Of a DNA stretch of 64,000 nucleotides, positions 26,433-34,954 are shown one piece after another. This DNA comes from an uncultured Prevotellaceae bacterium (GTDB lineage Bacteria > Bacteroidota > Bacteroidia > Bacteroidales > Muribaculaceae): positions 49,705 to 113,704 of the forward strand of contig ONMF01000006.1 in NCBI GenBank assembly GCA_900318865.1. The letters are read 5' to 3'. The stretch's first letter is position 1. Each line of letters opens with the position of its first letter. The notes beneath the pieces were generated by a model, which worked only from the letters and a program-made list of their open reading frames with translations, did no database searches and had not been told where the DNA came from. A program made the position numbers and the translations under genes.

Positions 26433-29243
26433 ATGGAAGATAAAAAATTGCTCTTGCTCGATGCCTATGCACTCATCTTCAGGGCCTATTATGCCATGAT
26501 GCGTAATCCGCGCATGACCACCACCGGAATCGACGCGAGCGCTGTGTTCGGCTTTGTCAATATTCTTCAGGACTTGCTCAAGCGCGAGCGGCCCACGCAT
26601 CTGGCCGTGTGTTTCGACCCTGCCGGAAAGACGTTCCGCCACGAGCAGTACCCCCAGTACAAGGCCAATCGCGAGAAGACACCCGAGGGCATTCTCACGG
26701 CTGTGCCCTATATCAAGCGCATTCTGCAGGCCTATCACATCCCGGTTTTTCAGGTCGAGGGCTATGAGGCCGACGATGTGATTGGCACGCTGGCGCACCA
26801 AGCTGCCGAAAAAGGCATTTTCACCTATATGGTCACCGGCGACAAGGATTTCGGGCAGCTCGTGGCGCCCAATGTGAAAATCTACAATCCCGGCAAGAAC
26901 GAAGTGCTGGGCGTGGACGAGGTGAAGGCCAAATACGGCCTGCAATCGCCCTTGCAGGTGATTGATCTGCTGGGCCTCATGGGCGACACGGCCGACAACA
27001 TCCCGGGCTGTCCGGGAGTGGGTCCCAAAACGGCCGAAAAACTGATTCAACAGTTCGGCTCGGTAGAGAATCTGCTCCAGCACACCCATGAGCTGAAAGG
27101 CGCTTTGCAGCAACGGGTGATGGAGAACGCCGAGCAAATCAGGTTCTCCAAATATTTGGCCACTATCAAGACCGATGTCCCCATCACGCTCGACGACGAG
27201 GCGCTGCGGCGCGTGCCGGCCGACTTGGAGGCGCTGCGCGCGGTGTTCGGCGAACTCGAGTTCCGAACGCTCACCGAGCGCGTCATCGACCGCCGGGAGG
27301 CCAATGTGGGTCTTGACGACACGGGCTCGGGCTCGGCCGTGGCACCCCAGTCCGGGGCCAAGCCTGCCGTGGCGGCACCGGCCACGGCGCAGCTGTCGCT
27401 TTTCGAGATGGACGACGCGGCTCAGGCAACAAGCCCGGCCCCGACCCGGAAGAACATCGACAGTCAAGAACACGATTACCGGCTGATTGCCGACTTCGAC
27501 GAGGCCGAGGCCTATGTGAGCACGCTCCTCGGGCAGCAACGTGTGGGGCTATGTCTGGTGAGCGACGGCGACGAGGCCATGACGGCCACCATGGTGGGGC
27601 TGGCGCTTGCCGCCGGCGAGAACCGCGCGGCCTATCTGCCGCTCGACGACATGGGGTGGATGATGAATGTCCTGAAGCCGTTGTTCACAGCTCGTGCCTG
27701 CCTGGTGTGCAACGATGTGAAGCGGCTCATGGTCATGCTGCATGCGCGGGGCATCGATTTTACCGCGCCTTATTACGACACCGCTGTGGCGCACTATCTG
27801 CTGCAGCCCGAGCGCGGACACACCACGGCCGAGATTGCCGCCGATGTGCTGGCCTACGACGCGATGTCGGCCGACGCGCTCATCGGGCCGCGTGGGCGTG
27901 CTCAACTCAAGTGGCACCAGCTGGCACCGGCCCGCGTTGCCCAGTGGGCCTGTGAACAGGCTCACCTCACGCTACAACTGCCCGATGTGCTGGATGCGCG
28001 ACTGGCCGATGAGAAAATGACGCATTTGCTCACCGACATCGAGCAGCCGCTGGTGGCTGTGCTGGCAAGGATGGAGATAGCCGGGGCGCGCATCGACGTA
28101 AAGGCTCTGGCCGACTATTCCAAGGCGCTTACCGCCCAAGCCGCCACGCTGGAGCAGGAGTGCTGGCAACTGGCGGGGCAGCAGTTCAACACGGCCTCGC
28201 CCATGCAGGTGGGTGAGATTCTCTTCGAAAAACTCAAAATCGACGACAAGGCTAAAAAAACCAAGAGTGGGCAATATTCCACCACCGAGGAAATCTTGAT
28301 GCGCCTGCGCGACCGCCATCCGCTTGTCGACAAAATTTTGGAGCTGCGGGGCATCCGCAAGTTGCTCAGCACCTATGTCAATGCGCTGCCGCAACTCATC
28401 AATCCCCGCACGGGCCGCCTGCACACCACCTATAACCAGACGGTTACCGCTACGGGCCGGCTGTCGTCGGCCAACCCCAACCTGCAGAATATTCCTGTGC
28501 GCAACGACGAGGGAAGGGAAATCAGGCGGGCCTTTATTCCTGCCGAAGGCAATGTGTTTTTCAGTGCCGATTATTCGCAAATCGAGCTGCGGCTGGTGGC
28601 CGACCTGAGCCACGACCAGACGATGCTGACCGCCTTTGCCCACGACGAGGACATCCATGCCATTACCGCGGCGCGCATCTATCACCAGCCGCTCGAGGCC
28701 GTCACACCCGACCAGCGGCGGAAGGCCAAGACGGCCAACTTCGGCATCCTTTACGGCATATCGGCCTTCGGGCTGGCCGAGCGGCTCAACATCCCGCGTG
28801 CCGAGGCCAAGCAACTTATCGACGGCTATTTCGCCACGTTCCCCATGGTGAGGCAGTACATCGACCGCAGTGTGCAGCAGGCGCGCGAGAAAGGCTACGT
28901 CACCACACTCGACGGTCGGCGGCGCATGCTGCCCGACATCAATTCGCGCAATGCCGTGGTGAGGGCGTTCAGCGAGCGCAATGCCGTCAACGCCCCCATT
29001 CAGGGAACGGCGGCCGACATCATCAAGCGGGCCATGATAGCCATCGACCGCCGGTTCCACGAGCTGCACCTGGCTTCAAAGATGATTCTTCAGGTGCACG
29101 ATGAGCTCAATTTCGACGTCATTCCCGCCGAACTGCCCACCGTGCGGCAAATTGTCATCGAGGAGATGGAGCGGGCCTATCAAGGCGGCGTGAGGCTCAC
29201 TGTGGGGCACGGCACAGGCGCCAATTGGCTCGATGCCCACTGA
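26433..29243 (+). CDS. polA: DNA polymerase I, proofreading residues apparently lost
   Basis: 936 residues. The 5'-3' exonuclease domain is intact at the N-terminus (LLLLDAYALIFRAYYAM, MVTGDKDFGQLV, LMGDTADNIPGCPGVGPKTA). The polymerase domain is also intact: TATGRLSSANPNLQNIPVR, FFSADYSQIELR, RRKAKTANFGILYGIS, QVHDELNFD. The middle 3'-5' exonuclease domain is degenerate. The usual FDTET motif is LCLVS (Cys374 and Val376 replace Asp and Glu), and the YxxxD motif is WACEQ (Trp505, Gln509). The enzyme should still polymerise and remove primers in Okazaki fragment processing and repair, but probably does not proofread. Divergent from the polyprenyl synthase gene. Confidence 0.95.
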   Translation: MEDKKLLLLDAYALIFRAYYAMMRNPRMTTTGIDASAVFGFVNILQDLLKRERPTHLAVCFDPAGKTFRHEQYPQYKANREKTPEGILTAVPYIKRILQAYHIPVFQVEGYEADDVIGTLAHQAAEKGIFTYMVTGDKDFGQLVAPNVKIYNPGKNEVLGVDEVKAKYGLQSPLQVIDLLGLMGDTADNIPGCPGVGPKTAEKLIQQFGSVENLLQHTHELKGALQQRVMENAEQIRFSKYLATIKTDVPITLDDEALRRVPADLEALRAVFGELEFRTLTERVIDRREANVGLDDTGSGSAVAPQSGAKPAVAAPATAQLSLFEMDDAAQATSPAPTRKNIDSQEHDYRLIADFDEAEAYVSTLLGQQRVGLCLVSDGDEAMTATMVGLALAAGENRAAYLPLDDMGWMMNVLKPLFTARACLVCNDVKRLMVMLHARGIDFTAPYYDTAVAHYLLQPERGHTTAEIAADVLAYDAMSADALIGPRGRAQLKWHQLAPARVAQWACEQAHLTLQLPDVLDARLADEKMTHLLTDIEQPLVAVLARMEIAGARIDVKALADYSKALTAQAATLEQECWQLAGQQFNTASPMQVGEILFEKLKIDDKAKKTKSGQYSTTEEILMRLRDRHPLVDKILELRGIRKLLSTYVNALPQLINPRTGRLHTTYNQTVTATGRLSSANPNLQNIPVRNDEGREIRRAFIPAEGNVFFSADYSQIELRLVADLSHDQTMLTAFAHDEDIHAITAARIYHQPLEAVTPDQRRKAKTANFGILYGISAFGLAERLNIPRAEAKQLIDGYFATFPMVRQYIDRSVQQAREKGYVTTLDGRRRMLPDINSRNAVVRAFSERNAVNAPIQGTAADIIKRAMIAIDRRFHELHLASKMILQVHDELNFDVIPAELPTVRQIVIEEMERAYQGGVRLTVGHGTGANWLDAH

Positions 29244-29299
29244 CCCGTAAGTGCCGTCGCCTCGATAGGGCGTTACCCTAATTCTCTTTGAATTCACTC

Positions 29300-29337
29300 A
29301 AAAAGCCTCCCGGCGCAATTCTGTAACCGTCGGGAGG
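29300..29337 (-). terminator. Terminator of the double-phosphatase gene
   Basis: Stem CCTCCCG/CGGGAGG, followed on the minus strand by CTTTTTG. It lies between the convergent polA and phosphatase genes and may serve both. Confidence 0.7.
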
Positions 29338-29369
29338 ACGTTGCCACATCGTTATTCACGCTGATTGTG

Positions 29370-30611
29370 TTATATCTTAATGTTTTTTTCGGTGAAAAGA
29401 CCGTTTTCTATCACCAGGTAGAAGCCGTTGCCCAATGCGTCACACAACCACAGGTCTTGTGATAACTCAGCCACGCCCTTCACATTTATGCAGTGCTCTA
29501 CTTCGGTGTGACCTACCACTTGTCCATAGCTCGGAATCATCACGTCGACCAAGGCGTTCGGGCGAATCCATGTGGGTGGTTGTTCTGGAGAGTTTCCATA
29601 GATATCGTGTGGGTCCTTAGAGGTGAACCCAAATAGTTCGGTGGGGGCAAGTGAATTGATGCCGTCCAATGTGAGCCGAATTGATTCAAGCCAATTCGTT
29701 GAAATCCCCGCATGGCTAAACACCGTGTTACCTATGACATAAATCCATTGTGTTTTGGCCAAAAACTCTTCTTTGAGATGAGCCATCAATGCAGCAACAT
29801 GAGGAAAATAGCCACTACATTCTGCCCAATGATAGCCCAGGTGTTGCAGGTCGTGGTTGCCACGCAGCAGTATGGTATCGGGGTGCTGGTCTTTGTATTT
29901 AAGTATTTCCTTGAGATTGGATATTTGGTCAACGTCCGAAATGTTCTCTCGGGTAGAGACATAATCACCCAAGAAGATGGCCTGGTCAGGTCGCTCTTGA
30001 GCAATGATGTCTTTCCACACCGTGCGGCCGTGAATGTCACCTAACACCACAATTTTCTTTTTTGTGAGCGTTTCATGAATGGCGGTGTCGATTGCTTTCG
30101 GTGCTTTTCCTGTTAATATCGTGATGATTCTATCGGCATCATCTTTGGTGATGCCGATTGTTGGGTTGGTTTGGACAAAATGGGATTCCTGCTCGGGAAG
30201 CATATCGGGAAAATCATCAAGGATAGCGTAATGGGTGTCTGGGCTGCCGTAGGTTAACAGCCACTCCTTGATTTCGCTGCCCTTGATTGCTGGAATATCC
30301 ATGTGGTCGAGATCTGCGCTTAAAAGCATTTCATCGCTCACGGTATTGGGTGTGATGCCGATGACCTTGCCGGGCAAATTCCTGTTTGCCCATAATTCTT
30401 GCATGGCATCTAATCCCCACATCTTCCATGACGAGGAAATCACAATGCAGGCACCCGTATGTTCTATAATCCTCTTGAGGTTGGCGATTGACTCATGGTC
30501 AAAAGCATAGCCAAATCTGTCAACTGGGGCAATCCTCAAGTTAACGCATCTATCGTGTTGCCGATCTGTATTCAGCACACCGTCAATATCCAAGAACAAG
30601 ACGTTATTCAT
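29370..30611 (-). CDS. HAD phosphatase fused to calcineurin-type metallophosphoesterase
   Basis: 413 residues. The N-terminal domain (about 1-165) has the HAD nucleophile motif FLDIDGVLN, a second motif VISSSWKMWG, and LDDFPDM. This resembles the HAD domains associated with RNA-repair proteins. The C-terminal domain (about 185-400) is a PPP-type metallophosphoesterase with VLGDIHGR, IFLGDYVS, LLRGNHDLQ and a late VVGHTEV. The two phosphatase folds in one chain suggest sequential removal of phosphates from one substrate, perhaps RNA ends or a nucleotide; this is inference. It is less GC-rich than the core genes around it and starts the accessory island. Confidence 0.8.
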   Translation of the reverse strand: MNNVLFLDIDGVLNTDRQHDRCVNLRIAPVDRFGYAFDHESIANLKRIIEHTGACIVISSSWKMWGLDAMQELWANRNLPGKVIGITPNTVSDEMLLSADLDHMDIPAIKGSEIKEWLLTYGSPDTHYAILDDFPDMLPEQESHFVQTNPTIGITKDDADRIITILTGKAPKAIDTAIHETLTKKKIVVLGDIHGRTVWKDIIAQERPDQAIFLGDYVSTRENISDVDQISNLKEILKYKDQHPDTILLRGNHDLQHLGYHWAECSGYFPHVAALMAHLKEEFLAKTQWIYVIGNTVFSHAGISTNWLESIRLTLDGINSLAPTELFGFTSKDPHDIYGNSPEQPPTWIRPNALVDVMIPSYGQVVGHTEVEHCINVKGVAELSQDLWLCDALGNGFYLVIENGLFTEKNIKI

Positions 30612-30705
30612 TTCTATTCAAGATAATAAGCTAAAAATGTTGAAATCACTTGCCGTAGTTACCTTCCATCTCAATCATTTCCAATGTGATGTGGAGTTAT
30701 GCGTG

Positions 30706-31305
30706 TCATGCTGCCCTTTCAAGTAAATGTGACGCTAATCCGTCGGCGGTTTGAATGACGGTTGCAAGTGGGCAGATTTCGCGAGCCTTCTGAAGATTCC
30801 CTTTGATGTCGGCAGACTGGAACGGCAAGTCCCAGGCATGCATGTGCCAACGGATGGCCATGATTTCGTCATTGGTTAGCTTTAAGCCGGCACGCAGCAG
30901 CACTATGACTGACTTCTCACCATGTCCGAGTGGAAAGTTGCTGTAATCAACATCATAGCCTTGCGCGGAAATCCAGATGCCAAGTTTGTTCTTTTGCTTC
31001 TTAATAGCGGGTTTGTATATATCCGCTTTGCATGTATCATGCAGCAGCGAGGCGATGGTCACACTCTCCACAGGTAGCCACTCCACTAATGATGAGTCCA
31101 TAGTTATCATCATGTCACGAAGTTCCATGGCTACGTTGTACACATTGAGCGAATGGACAAGCAGCCCGCCTTGTTGATTCAGGTGGAATCGGCTACTTGC
31201 CGGAGCCTCAAAGAACCCCAGTTCTTCAATAGCATGAATGGTTTCTTCGATGCCCTCGCGCCCGGTACCTCTCAGCAACTCTATAAATCTTCCTCTATAA
31301 TCCAT
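30706..31305 (-). CDS. HD domain protein
   Basis: 199 residues. HSLNVYNVAMEL, SLLHDTCKADIY and the later HGEKSVIV and RWHMHAWD give the His/His-Asp/Asp pattern of HD-fold metal-dependent phosphohydrolases. The substrate is unknown. The start MDYRGRFIELL lies 28 bases after a TACCTTTG -7 element at 31333-31340. The longer open frame runs into remains of an RHS gene and is rejected. It lies 94 bases upstream of the HAD/metallophosphoesterase gene in the same direction; the gap has no clear hairpin. Confidence 0.8.
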   Translation of the reverse strand: MDYRGRFIELLRGTGREGIEETIHAIEELGFFEAPASSRFHLNQQGGLLVHSLNVYNVAMELRDMMITMDSSLVEWLPVESVTIASLLHDTCKADIYKPAIKKQKNKLGIWISAQGYDVDYSNFPLGHGEKSVIVLLRAGLKLTNDEIMAIRWHMHAWDLPFQSADIKGNLQKAREICPLATVIQTADGLASHLLERAA

Positions 31306-31332
31306 AATGAATCTTGTTTTCTCTTTTTTGTG

Positions 31333-31340
31333 CAAAGGTA
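31333..31340 (-). promoter_or_regulatory. -7 element of the HD domain gene
   Basis: TACCTTTG on the minus strand, 28 bases upstream of the chosen ATG. Confidence 0.5.
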
Positions 31341-31388
31341 ATGGGTTGCCACGAACTGTAAGTTCGCAGCAATTTGTGATTTCCGAAC

Positions 31389-31592
31389 TTAGGTGCGCAG
31401 CTTGCGGCCGTCGGCGGCGTAGGTGTGCTCCGTGCGGCGCCCGTCGGCCCACGTCACCCGCTCGGGCAGGTTTAGCCTGTTGTAGCGGATGTCGACGATG
31501 TTGCCGTTCAGGTCGTAGCCGTACTGCTGGCTGTGAGCCACCCGCGGATGTTGTTCAATATGTTGTGAAAACAACTCATTCTTTTCCAACAT
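31389..31592 (-). pseudogene. RHS repeat fragment
   Basis: The 67-residue frame contains YGYDLNGNIVDIRYNRLNLPE, then RVTWADGRRTEHTYAADGRKLRT, the YD-repeat pattern of an RHS/wall-associated protein, ending abruptly at a stop. Upstream residues (MLEKNELFSQHIEQHPRV) have no RHS character. It is GC-rich, whereas the lipoprotein gene it overlaps at its start is AT-rich. It has no signal, no RHS core and no tip, so it is a remnant of a once larger RHS gene. Confidence 0.7.
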
Positions 31593-32202
31593 ACCAATGC
31601 TCGTTTATTTGCTCTAAATTATGTGATGAGATGGGGGCATTAGTATCTTCACTATAATAACAAACGAGGTTTTCCATACTTTGTTCGTCTACTCCAAACA
31701 AATAAAAGGCTATATATTGGTTGCGTCCATCAAACATTGGTATTGAGATGTTAATCTGCTTTGGTAATTTTAATTTAAATAGTTCTGAAAACATACTATC
31801 AACAAATAATTCATATCTCTTTTTTAAAGACATGGTATCGGTTATTGTCTCTGTTCGTTTTATATTTTGTAAAAAATTATTATTCTTATTCTTGTAATAT
31901 AAGTTTTGGCTAAACCGTATCGCCAATTCGTCATTTTTCTGATAGGGATTGTAGACAAACATCCACATGGGCTTTTCCCATTTATCATTAAATAGTTGAA
32001 TTGAAGATGGCAGCATCGCATTTTTGCCTGTCTCATAGTCGTAATAACTATAATAACGAGTCACCTTAACATGAAATAATTTATCAAATTGAGCATCTTT
32101 ATTCAATGCGCAAAATTGATGACAGATTTCTAATCTATCATCTTTTGAGCATGAGCAAAGCAATAAACAGCCAATTAACAATATTTTATGCAGTTTAATC
32201 AT
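31576..32202 (-). CDS. AT-rich lipoprotein next to RHS fragments
   Basis: 208 residues with a lipoprotein-like signal (MIKLHKILLIGCLLLCSC). The rest is hydrophilic and rich in Asn, Lys, Tyr and Phe (KNKNNNFLQNIKRTETITD). It starts four bases inside the end of the preceding chimeric frame. Base composition is far more AT-rich than the chromosome around it. Position after an RHS tip suggests an immunity protein for a secreted toxin, but this is an inference from context only. The family is not recognised. Confidence 0.6.
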   Translation of the reverse strand: MIKLHKILLIGCLLLCSCSKDDRLEICHQFCALNKDAQFDKLFHVKVTRYYSYYDYETGKNAMLPSSIQLFNDKWEKPMWMFVYNPYQKNDELAIRFSQNLYYKNKNNNFLQNIKRTETITDTMSLKKRYELFVDSMFSELFKLKLPKQINISIPMFDGRNQYIAFYLFGVDEQSMENLVCYYSEDTNAPISSHNLEQINEHWYVGKE

Positions 32203-33053
32203 TTTCTGAATAATTTTAAAATTGTTCTTATTCTATTCCCACCGCCTTCTCTATTTGCATCAAATACAACAAAATGGTGTGGTGAATTTCTGAGTTTTTC
32301 CTCAATATCTTTAATTTCTGTGCCGATATACGCTCTTACATCTCGCATTTTATAATTAAAACTCATATTTGATGGAGAACTTGGATACTCTAAAACTCTT
32401 CCGGTAGGATCTATAAATCGCACGGGGTTGTTGGCGCAGTGGGCGTAGGGGCTTTGGTCGGGGTAGCGCCCGGCCAGGGGGTCGGGGGTGGTGAAGCGGC
32501 CGGTCAGCGCGTCGAGCACGCGGGCGCGGTTGTCGTACCAGCCCAGCCCGTTGAAGCCCAGCCACGGCTTTCTCCAATCAATATGATTAACCAATTTTAT
32601 AGTGTCACCAACTATCTGAAACCACCACTCCATACAGCCTTCATATAATCCTCGATATTTGCTATATTTGAATTCTTTTAGATTTGATTCCTCTTTTGTA
32701 AAGCAATCACTCATATTTCCTGATACGAAGACAAAAATATCTCTATATGTTGTGTATCCTTTTATTTTAATTGGATAAAAAAACTCTTTTTGGGCTACAG
32801 AAATGAACACATATGGATATGGCTCATTAGTTTTATTATATCGTTTAAATGAAATATAAATATAATAATTATTTTGAGGATCTTCCAATGTTTTCAATGT
32901 AGAATCTACATACAAGTCAAAAATGGTAGGCACCAACGGAGAAGTAAAGGATACTTCAGGTAGCGTTACTGTCTTGATATTGCTGCTTTTGATTTCAAAA
33001 AAGCAGCATAAAACCATGCTTGAAAAGAAAAGTAAATGTAATTTTATTTTCAT
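32199..33053 (-). CDS. Chimeric frame: secreted AT-rich domain joined to an RHS C-terminal core and tip
   Basis: 284 residues in three parts of different origin. Residues 1-165 are AT-rich with a signal-like start (MKIKLHLLFFSSMVLCCFF) and resemble an immunity-type secreted protein. Residues 167-219 are GC-rich and match the RHS C-terminal core: GLGWYDNRARVLDALTGRF then NNPVRFIDPTGR. Residues 220-284 are an AT-rich tip of unknown fold (HHFVVFDANREGGGNRIRTI). The joins are in frame. The likely explanation is recombination that placed an RHS end-cassette inside an older partner gene. Whether the product is functional is uncertain. Confidence 0.6.
   Translation of the reverse strand: MKIKLHLLFFSSMVLCCFFEIKSSNIKTVTLPEVSFTSPLVPTIFDLYVDSTLKTLEDPQNNYYIYISFKRYNKTNEPYPYVFISVAQKEFFYPIKIKGYTTYRDIFVFVSGNMSDCFTKEESNLKEFKYSKYRGLYEGCMEWWFQIVGDTIKLVNHIDWRKPWLGFNGLGWYDNRARVLDALTGRFTTPDPLAGRYPDQSPYAHCANNPVRFIDPTGRVLEYPSSPSNMSFNYKMRDVRAYIGTEIKDIEEKLRNSPHHFVVFDANREGGGNRIRTILKLFRK
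32421..32551. repeat. RHS core repeat, copy A
   Basis: 131 bases nearly identical to 33300-33430 (a handful of substitutions). It encodes on the minus strand the RHS segment from GWYDNRARVLD to the NNPVR motif. Very high identity between two GC-rich blocks in an AT-rich setting points to recent duplication or gene conversion. Confidence 0.75.
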
Positions 33054-33128
33054 GGCCTTTTTGCACTTATTGTGATTCCTTTTATTTCAATTGTCGGTAA
33101 ACCGAAATCAGACGGAGAGGAATTGTAG

Positions 33129-33476
33129 TCATATTTTATGTATGATCCAGACCCTTGTAGAACCATCCTTTCCGATCATTGTGTTACCTTGGCCGTCGAC
33201 AATTCTTACCGCGTCAAAATCCATGGTCTTCTCGTAGCTTTGGATAGAGCCTCTCTCATCAATCATCCATATATCCATTCCCGTGGGGTCGATGTTGCGC
33301 ACGGGGTTGTTGGCGCAGTGGGCGTAGGGGCTTTGGTCTGGGTAGCGCTCGGCCAGGGGGTCGGGGGTGGTGAAGCGGCCGGTCAGCGCGTCGAGCACAC
33401 GGGCGCGGTTGTCGTACCAGCCCAGCCCGTGCTGCCGCTCCAGCGTGCCGTTGCTATGATACAATAAGTATCTCAT
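33129..33476 (-). pseudogene. Orphan RHS C-terminal module with short tip
   Basis: About 115 residues from the ATG at 33476 (MRYLLYHSNG); the frame is open back to 33566. It holds only the last part of an RHS core (RQHGLGWYDNRARVLDALTG, then NNPVRNIDPTG), followed by a ~48-residue tip starting MDIWMIDERGSIQSYEK. A full RHS protein would have well over a thousand residues before this point. A promoter at 33536-33565 lies inside the repeat, so the fragment may be transcribed. The tip seems too short for a complete toxin domain. Confidence 0.65.
33300..33430. repeat. RHS core repeat, copy B
   Basis: Partner of the repeat at 32421-32551. Confidence 0.75.
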
Positions 33477-33650
33477 GCCATTCGGATCATATCTCAGTTT
33501 TTTTGCCGACTCCCCCAAAGGAGGTTCGGACAATGCAAAGTTAGTGTATTTTTCGCTGTTTGTCAAGATATTGGCCCTATATCAAGGCGTTTTTAATGCG
33601 TTGATAATCAGTCACAACGATTTTTATTTTTATATCACCTCCACATCGTG
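33401..33650. repeat. 250-base direct repeat, copy 1, with embedded promoter
   Basis: Near-identical to 34877-35128. It contains the GWYDNRAR-coding end, the MRYLLYHSN start region, a minus-strand promoter (33536-33565), and ends in an AT-rich flank ACGATTTTTATTTTTATATC. The boundary marks the unit that was copied. Confidence 0.8.
33536..33565 (-). promoter_or_regulatory. Promoter inside RHS repeat copy 1
   Basis: On the minus strand TTG, a 20-base gap, then TAACTTTG (33536-33543). Transcription would start just before the MRYLLYHSN codons of the orphan RHS module. Confidence 0.6.
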
Positions 33651-33728
33651 TGCCGTCGGCCCTGATTTTTGGAGTTTTGATACCGTTGGCTACTCCAGAG
33701 CCGCCCTGGATAATGCACTTTGCCACTT

Positions 33729-34187
33729 CTATTCTATTTTGAGCCTCTGAAGTTGAAGTTTTGCTACACCATATTTCCTTTCTGAACTTTTCTTCAAATA
33801 CATAATTGCCAATTCTTTCGTTTCCGAATCTAAAGAATCAAATTCAGAGAAAGTTTGAAAGGAATCTAAACACCTATACACATCATAATATAATTCAGCA
33901 TAATGATATTTATTTGCCATATAGATTGAGTATGGCAATAAATCCATAAAATCACAACGTTTTTGATGTACATTAGCTTTACTTCTAAGCATCAAATAAG
34001 CTGATAAATTGCCCTCAGAAACAATTAATTCTTTAAGTGAATCTTCATTAAAGTAGACCTCTGTTATATTATTTTCTATCTTTTCATAAACTTGTTTCTT
34101 TCTTTTGTTTTCATTATGTATATGAAAACAGAAACACAAACCAATAATTATAGCCAACACAACTATAGCATCTAAGGCGTCTCTCAT
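33729..34187 (-). CDS. Small membrane-anchored protein, paralogue 1 (possible RHS immunity)
   Basis: 152 residues. An N-terminal transmembrane helix (AIVVLAIIIGLCFCF) is followed by a hydrophilic domain sharing LLPYSIYMANKYHYAELYY and LDSETKELAIMYLKKSS with the next gene upstream (34235-34705). The end resembles a Sel1-like helical repeat. Strongly AT-rich. The location between two RHS end modules suggests an immunity role, as inference from context. Confidence 0.65.
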   Translation of the reverse strand: MRDALDAIVVLAIIIGLCFCFHIHNENKRKKQVYEKIENNITEVYFNEDSLKELIVSEGNLSAYLMLRSKANVHQKRCDFMDLLPYSIYMANKYHYAELYYDVYRCLDSFQTFSEFDSLDSETKELAIMYLKKSSERKYGVAKLQLQRLKIE

Positions 34188-34234
34188 CTTCTACTGTTTA
34201 AACTCTTTTTCAATTATTTTTGTATACTGCAGAT

Positions 34235-34705
34235 TTATCTGGAATGTTTTTGGGAATCATACTCTTGAAGTTCGTCAGTGGCAACGGCCAAACCTTTTCT
34301 CGCCGCCTTTTTAAGATACGAAATAGCTAACTCCCTTGTCTCGGCATCAAGAGAATCTAAGTCTCCAGATGGATGAAAATACGCCAAACTCCAATATACA
34401 CTATAATATGCATCCGCGTAATGATATTTATTTGCCATATACAATGAATATGGCAAATAATCAAATTCGAAAGTAGGACTTTGGTGAATTAGTCCTTTCT
34501 CCAAATCATAGTATGCTTCTAAATCACCTTTTTCTATTGTCATTGTTTTAAGAGAATCAAGGTTGAAGTAATTTCCAATTATATCGTTGTTCATTAACTC
34601 CATCATTTCTTCTACAGATGGGTGACAAACCAAATAATGATATACGGAGATTCCAATTGCAGTTAATGCTAATAGCGATATAAATGTATCTATAATATTT
34701 TTCAT
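34235..34705 (-). CDS. Small membrane-anchored protein, paralogue 2 (possible RHS immunity)
   Basis: 156 residues with an N-terminal membrane helix (IIDTFISLLALTAIGISVYH). The shared block YLPYSLYMANKYHYADAYYS, then LDSLDAETRELAISYLKKAA, shows it is a diverged duplicate of the gene at 33729-34187, 47 bases downstream. AT-rich. It follows the RHS end module at 34739-34954. Duplicated partner genes next to RHS ends are consistent with an immunity array, but no direct evidence is in the sequence. Confidence 0.65.
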   Translation of the reverse strand: MKNIIDTFISLLALTAIGISVYHYLVCHPSVEEMMELMNNDIIGNYFNLDSLKTMTIEKGDLEAYYDLEKGLIHQSPTFEFDYLPYSLYMANKYHYADAYYSVYWSLAYFHPSGDLDSLDAETRELAISYLKKAARKGLAVATDELQEYDSQKHSR

Positions 34706-34738
34706 ACACAAATTATTTTCAATGAAATATTCGATCCA

Positions 34739-34954
34739 TCAATGATGGTTTTCTTTTGCCGTAGGGTCAATATTCTTCACCGGGTTGCCGGCGCACCACA
34801 GGTAGGGGCTCTCCCAGGGACGGCGCTCGCACAGGGGGTCCATCGTGGTGGTGCCCGGGCGGGCGGGGTCGTACCAGCGGGCGCGGTTGTCGTACCAGCC
34901 CAGCCCGTGCTGCCGCTCCAGCGTGTGGTTGCTATGATACAATAAGTATCTCAT
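34739..34954 (-). pseudogene. Orphan RHS C-terminal module without tip
   Basis: The frame (open from 35044, first useful ATG at 34954) encodes RQHGLGWYDNRARWYDPARP, then GNPVKNIDPTAKENHH and stops. The RHS core ends at the point where a toxin tip should begin, and only five residues follow. The tip has therefore been lost or replaced. A promoter at 35014-35043 lies inside the 250-base repeat. Confidence 0.7.
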
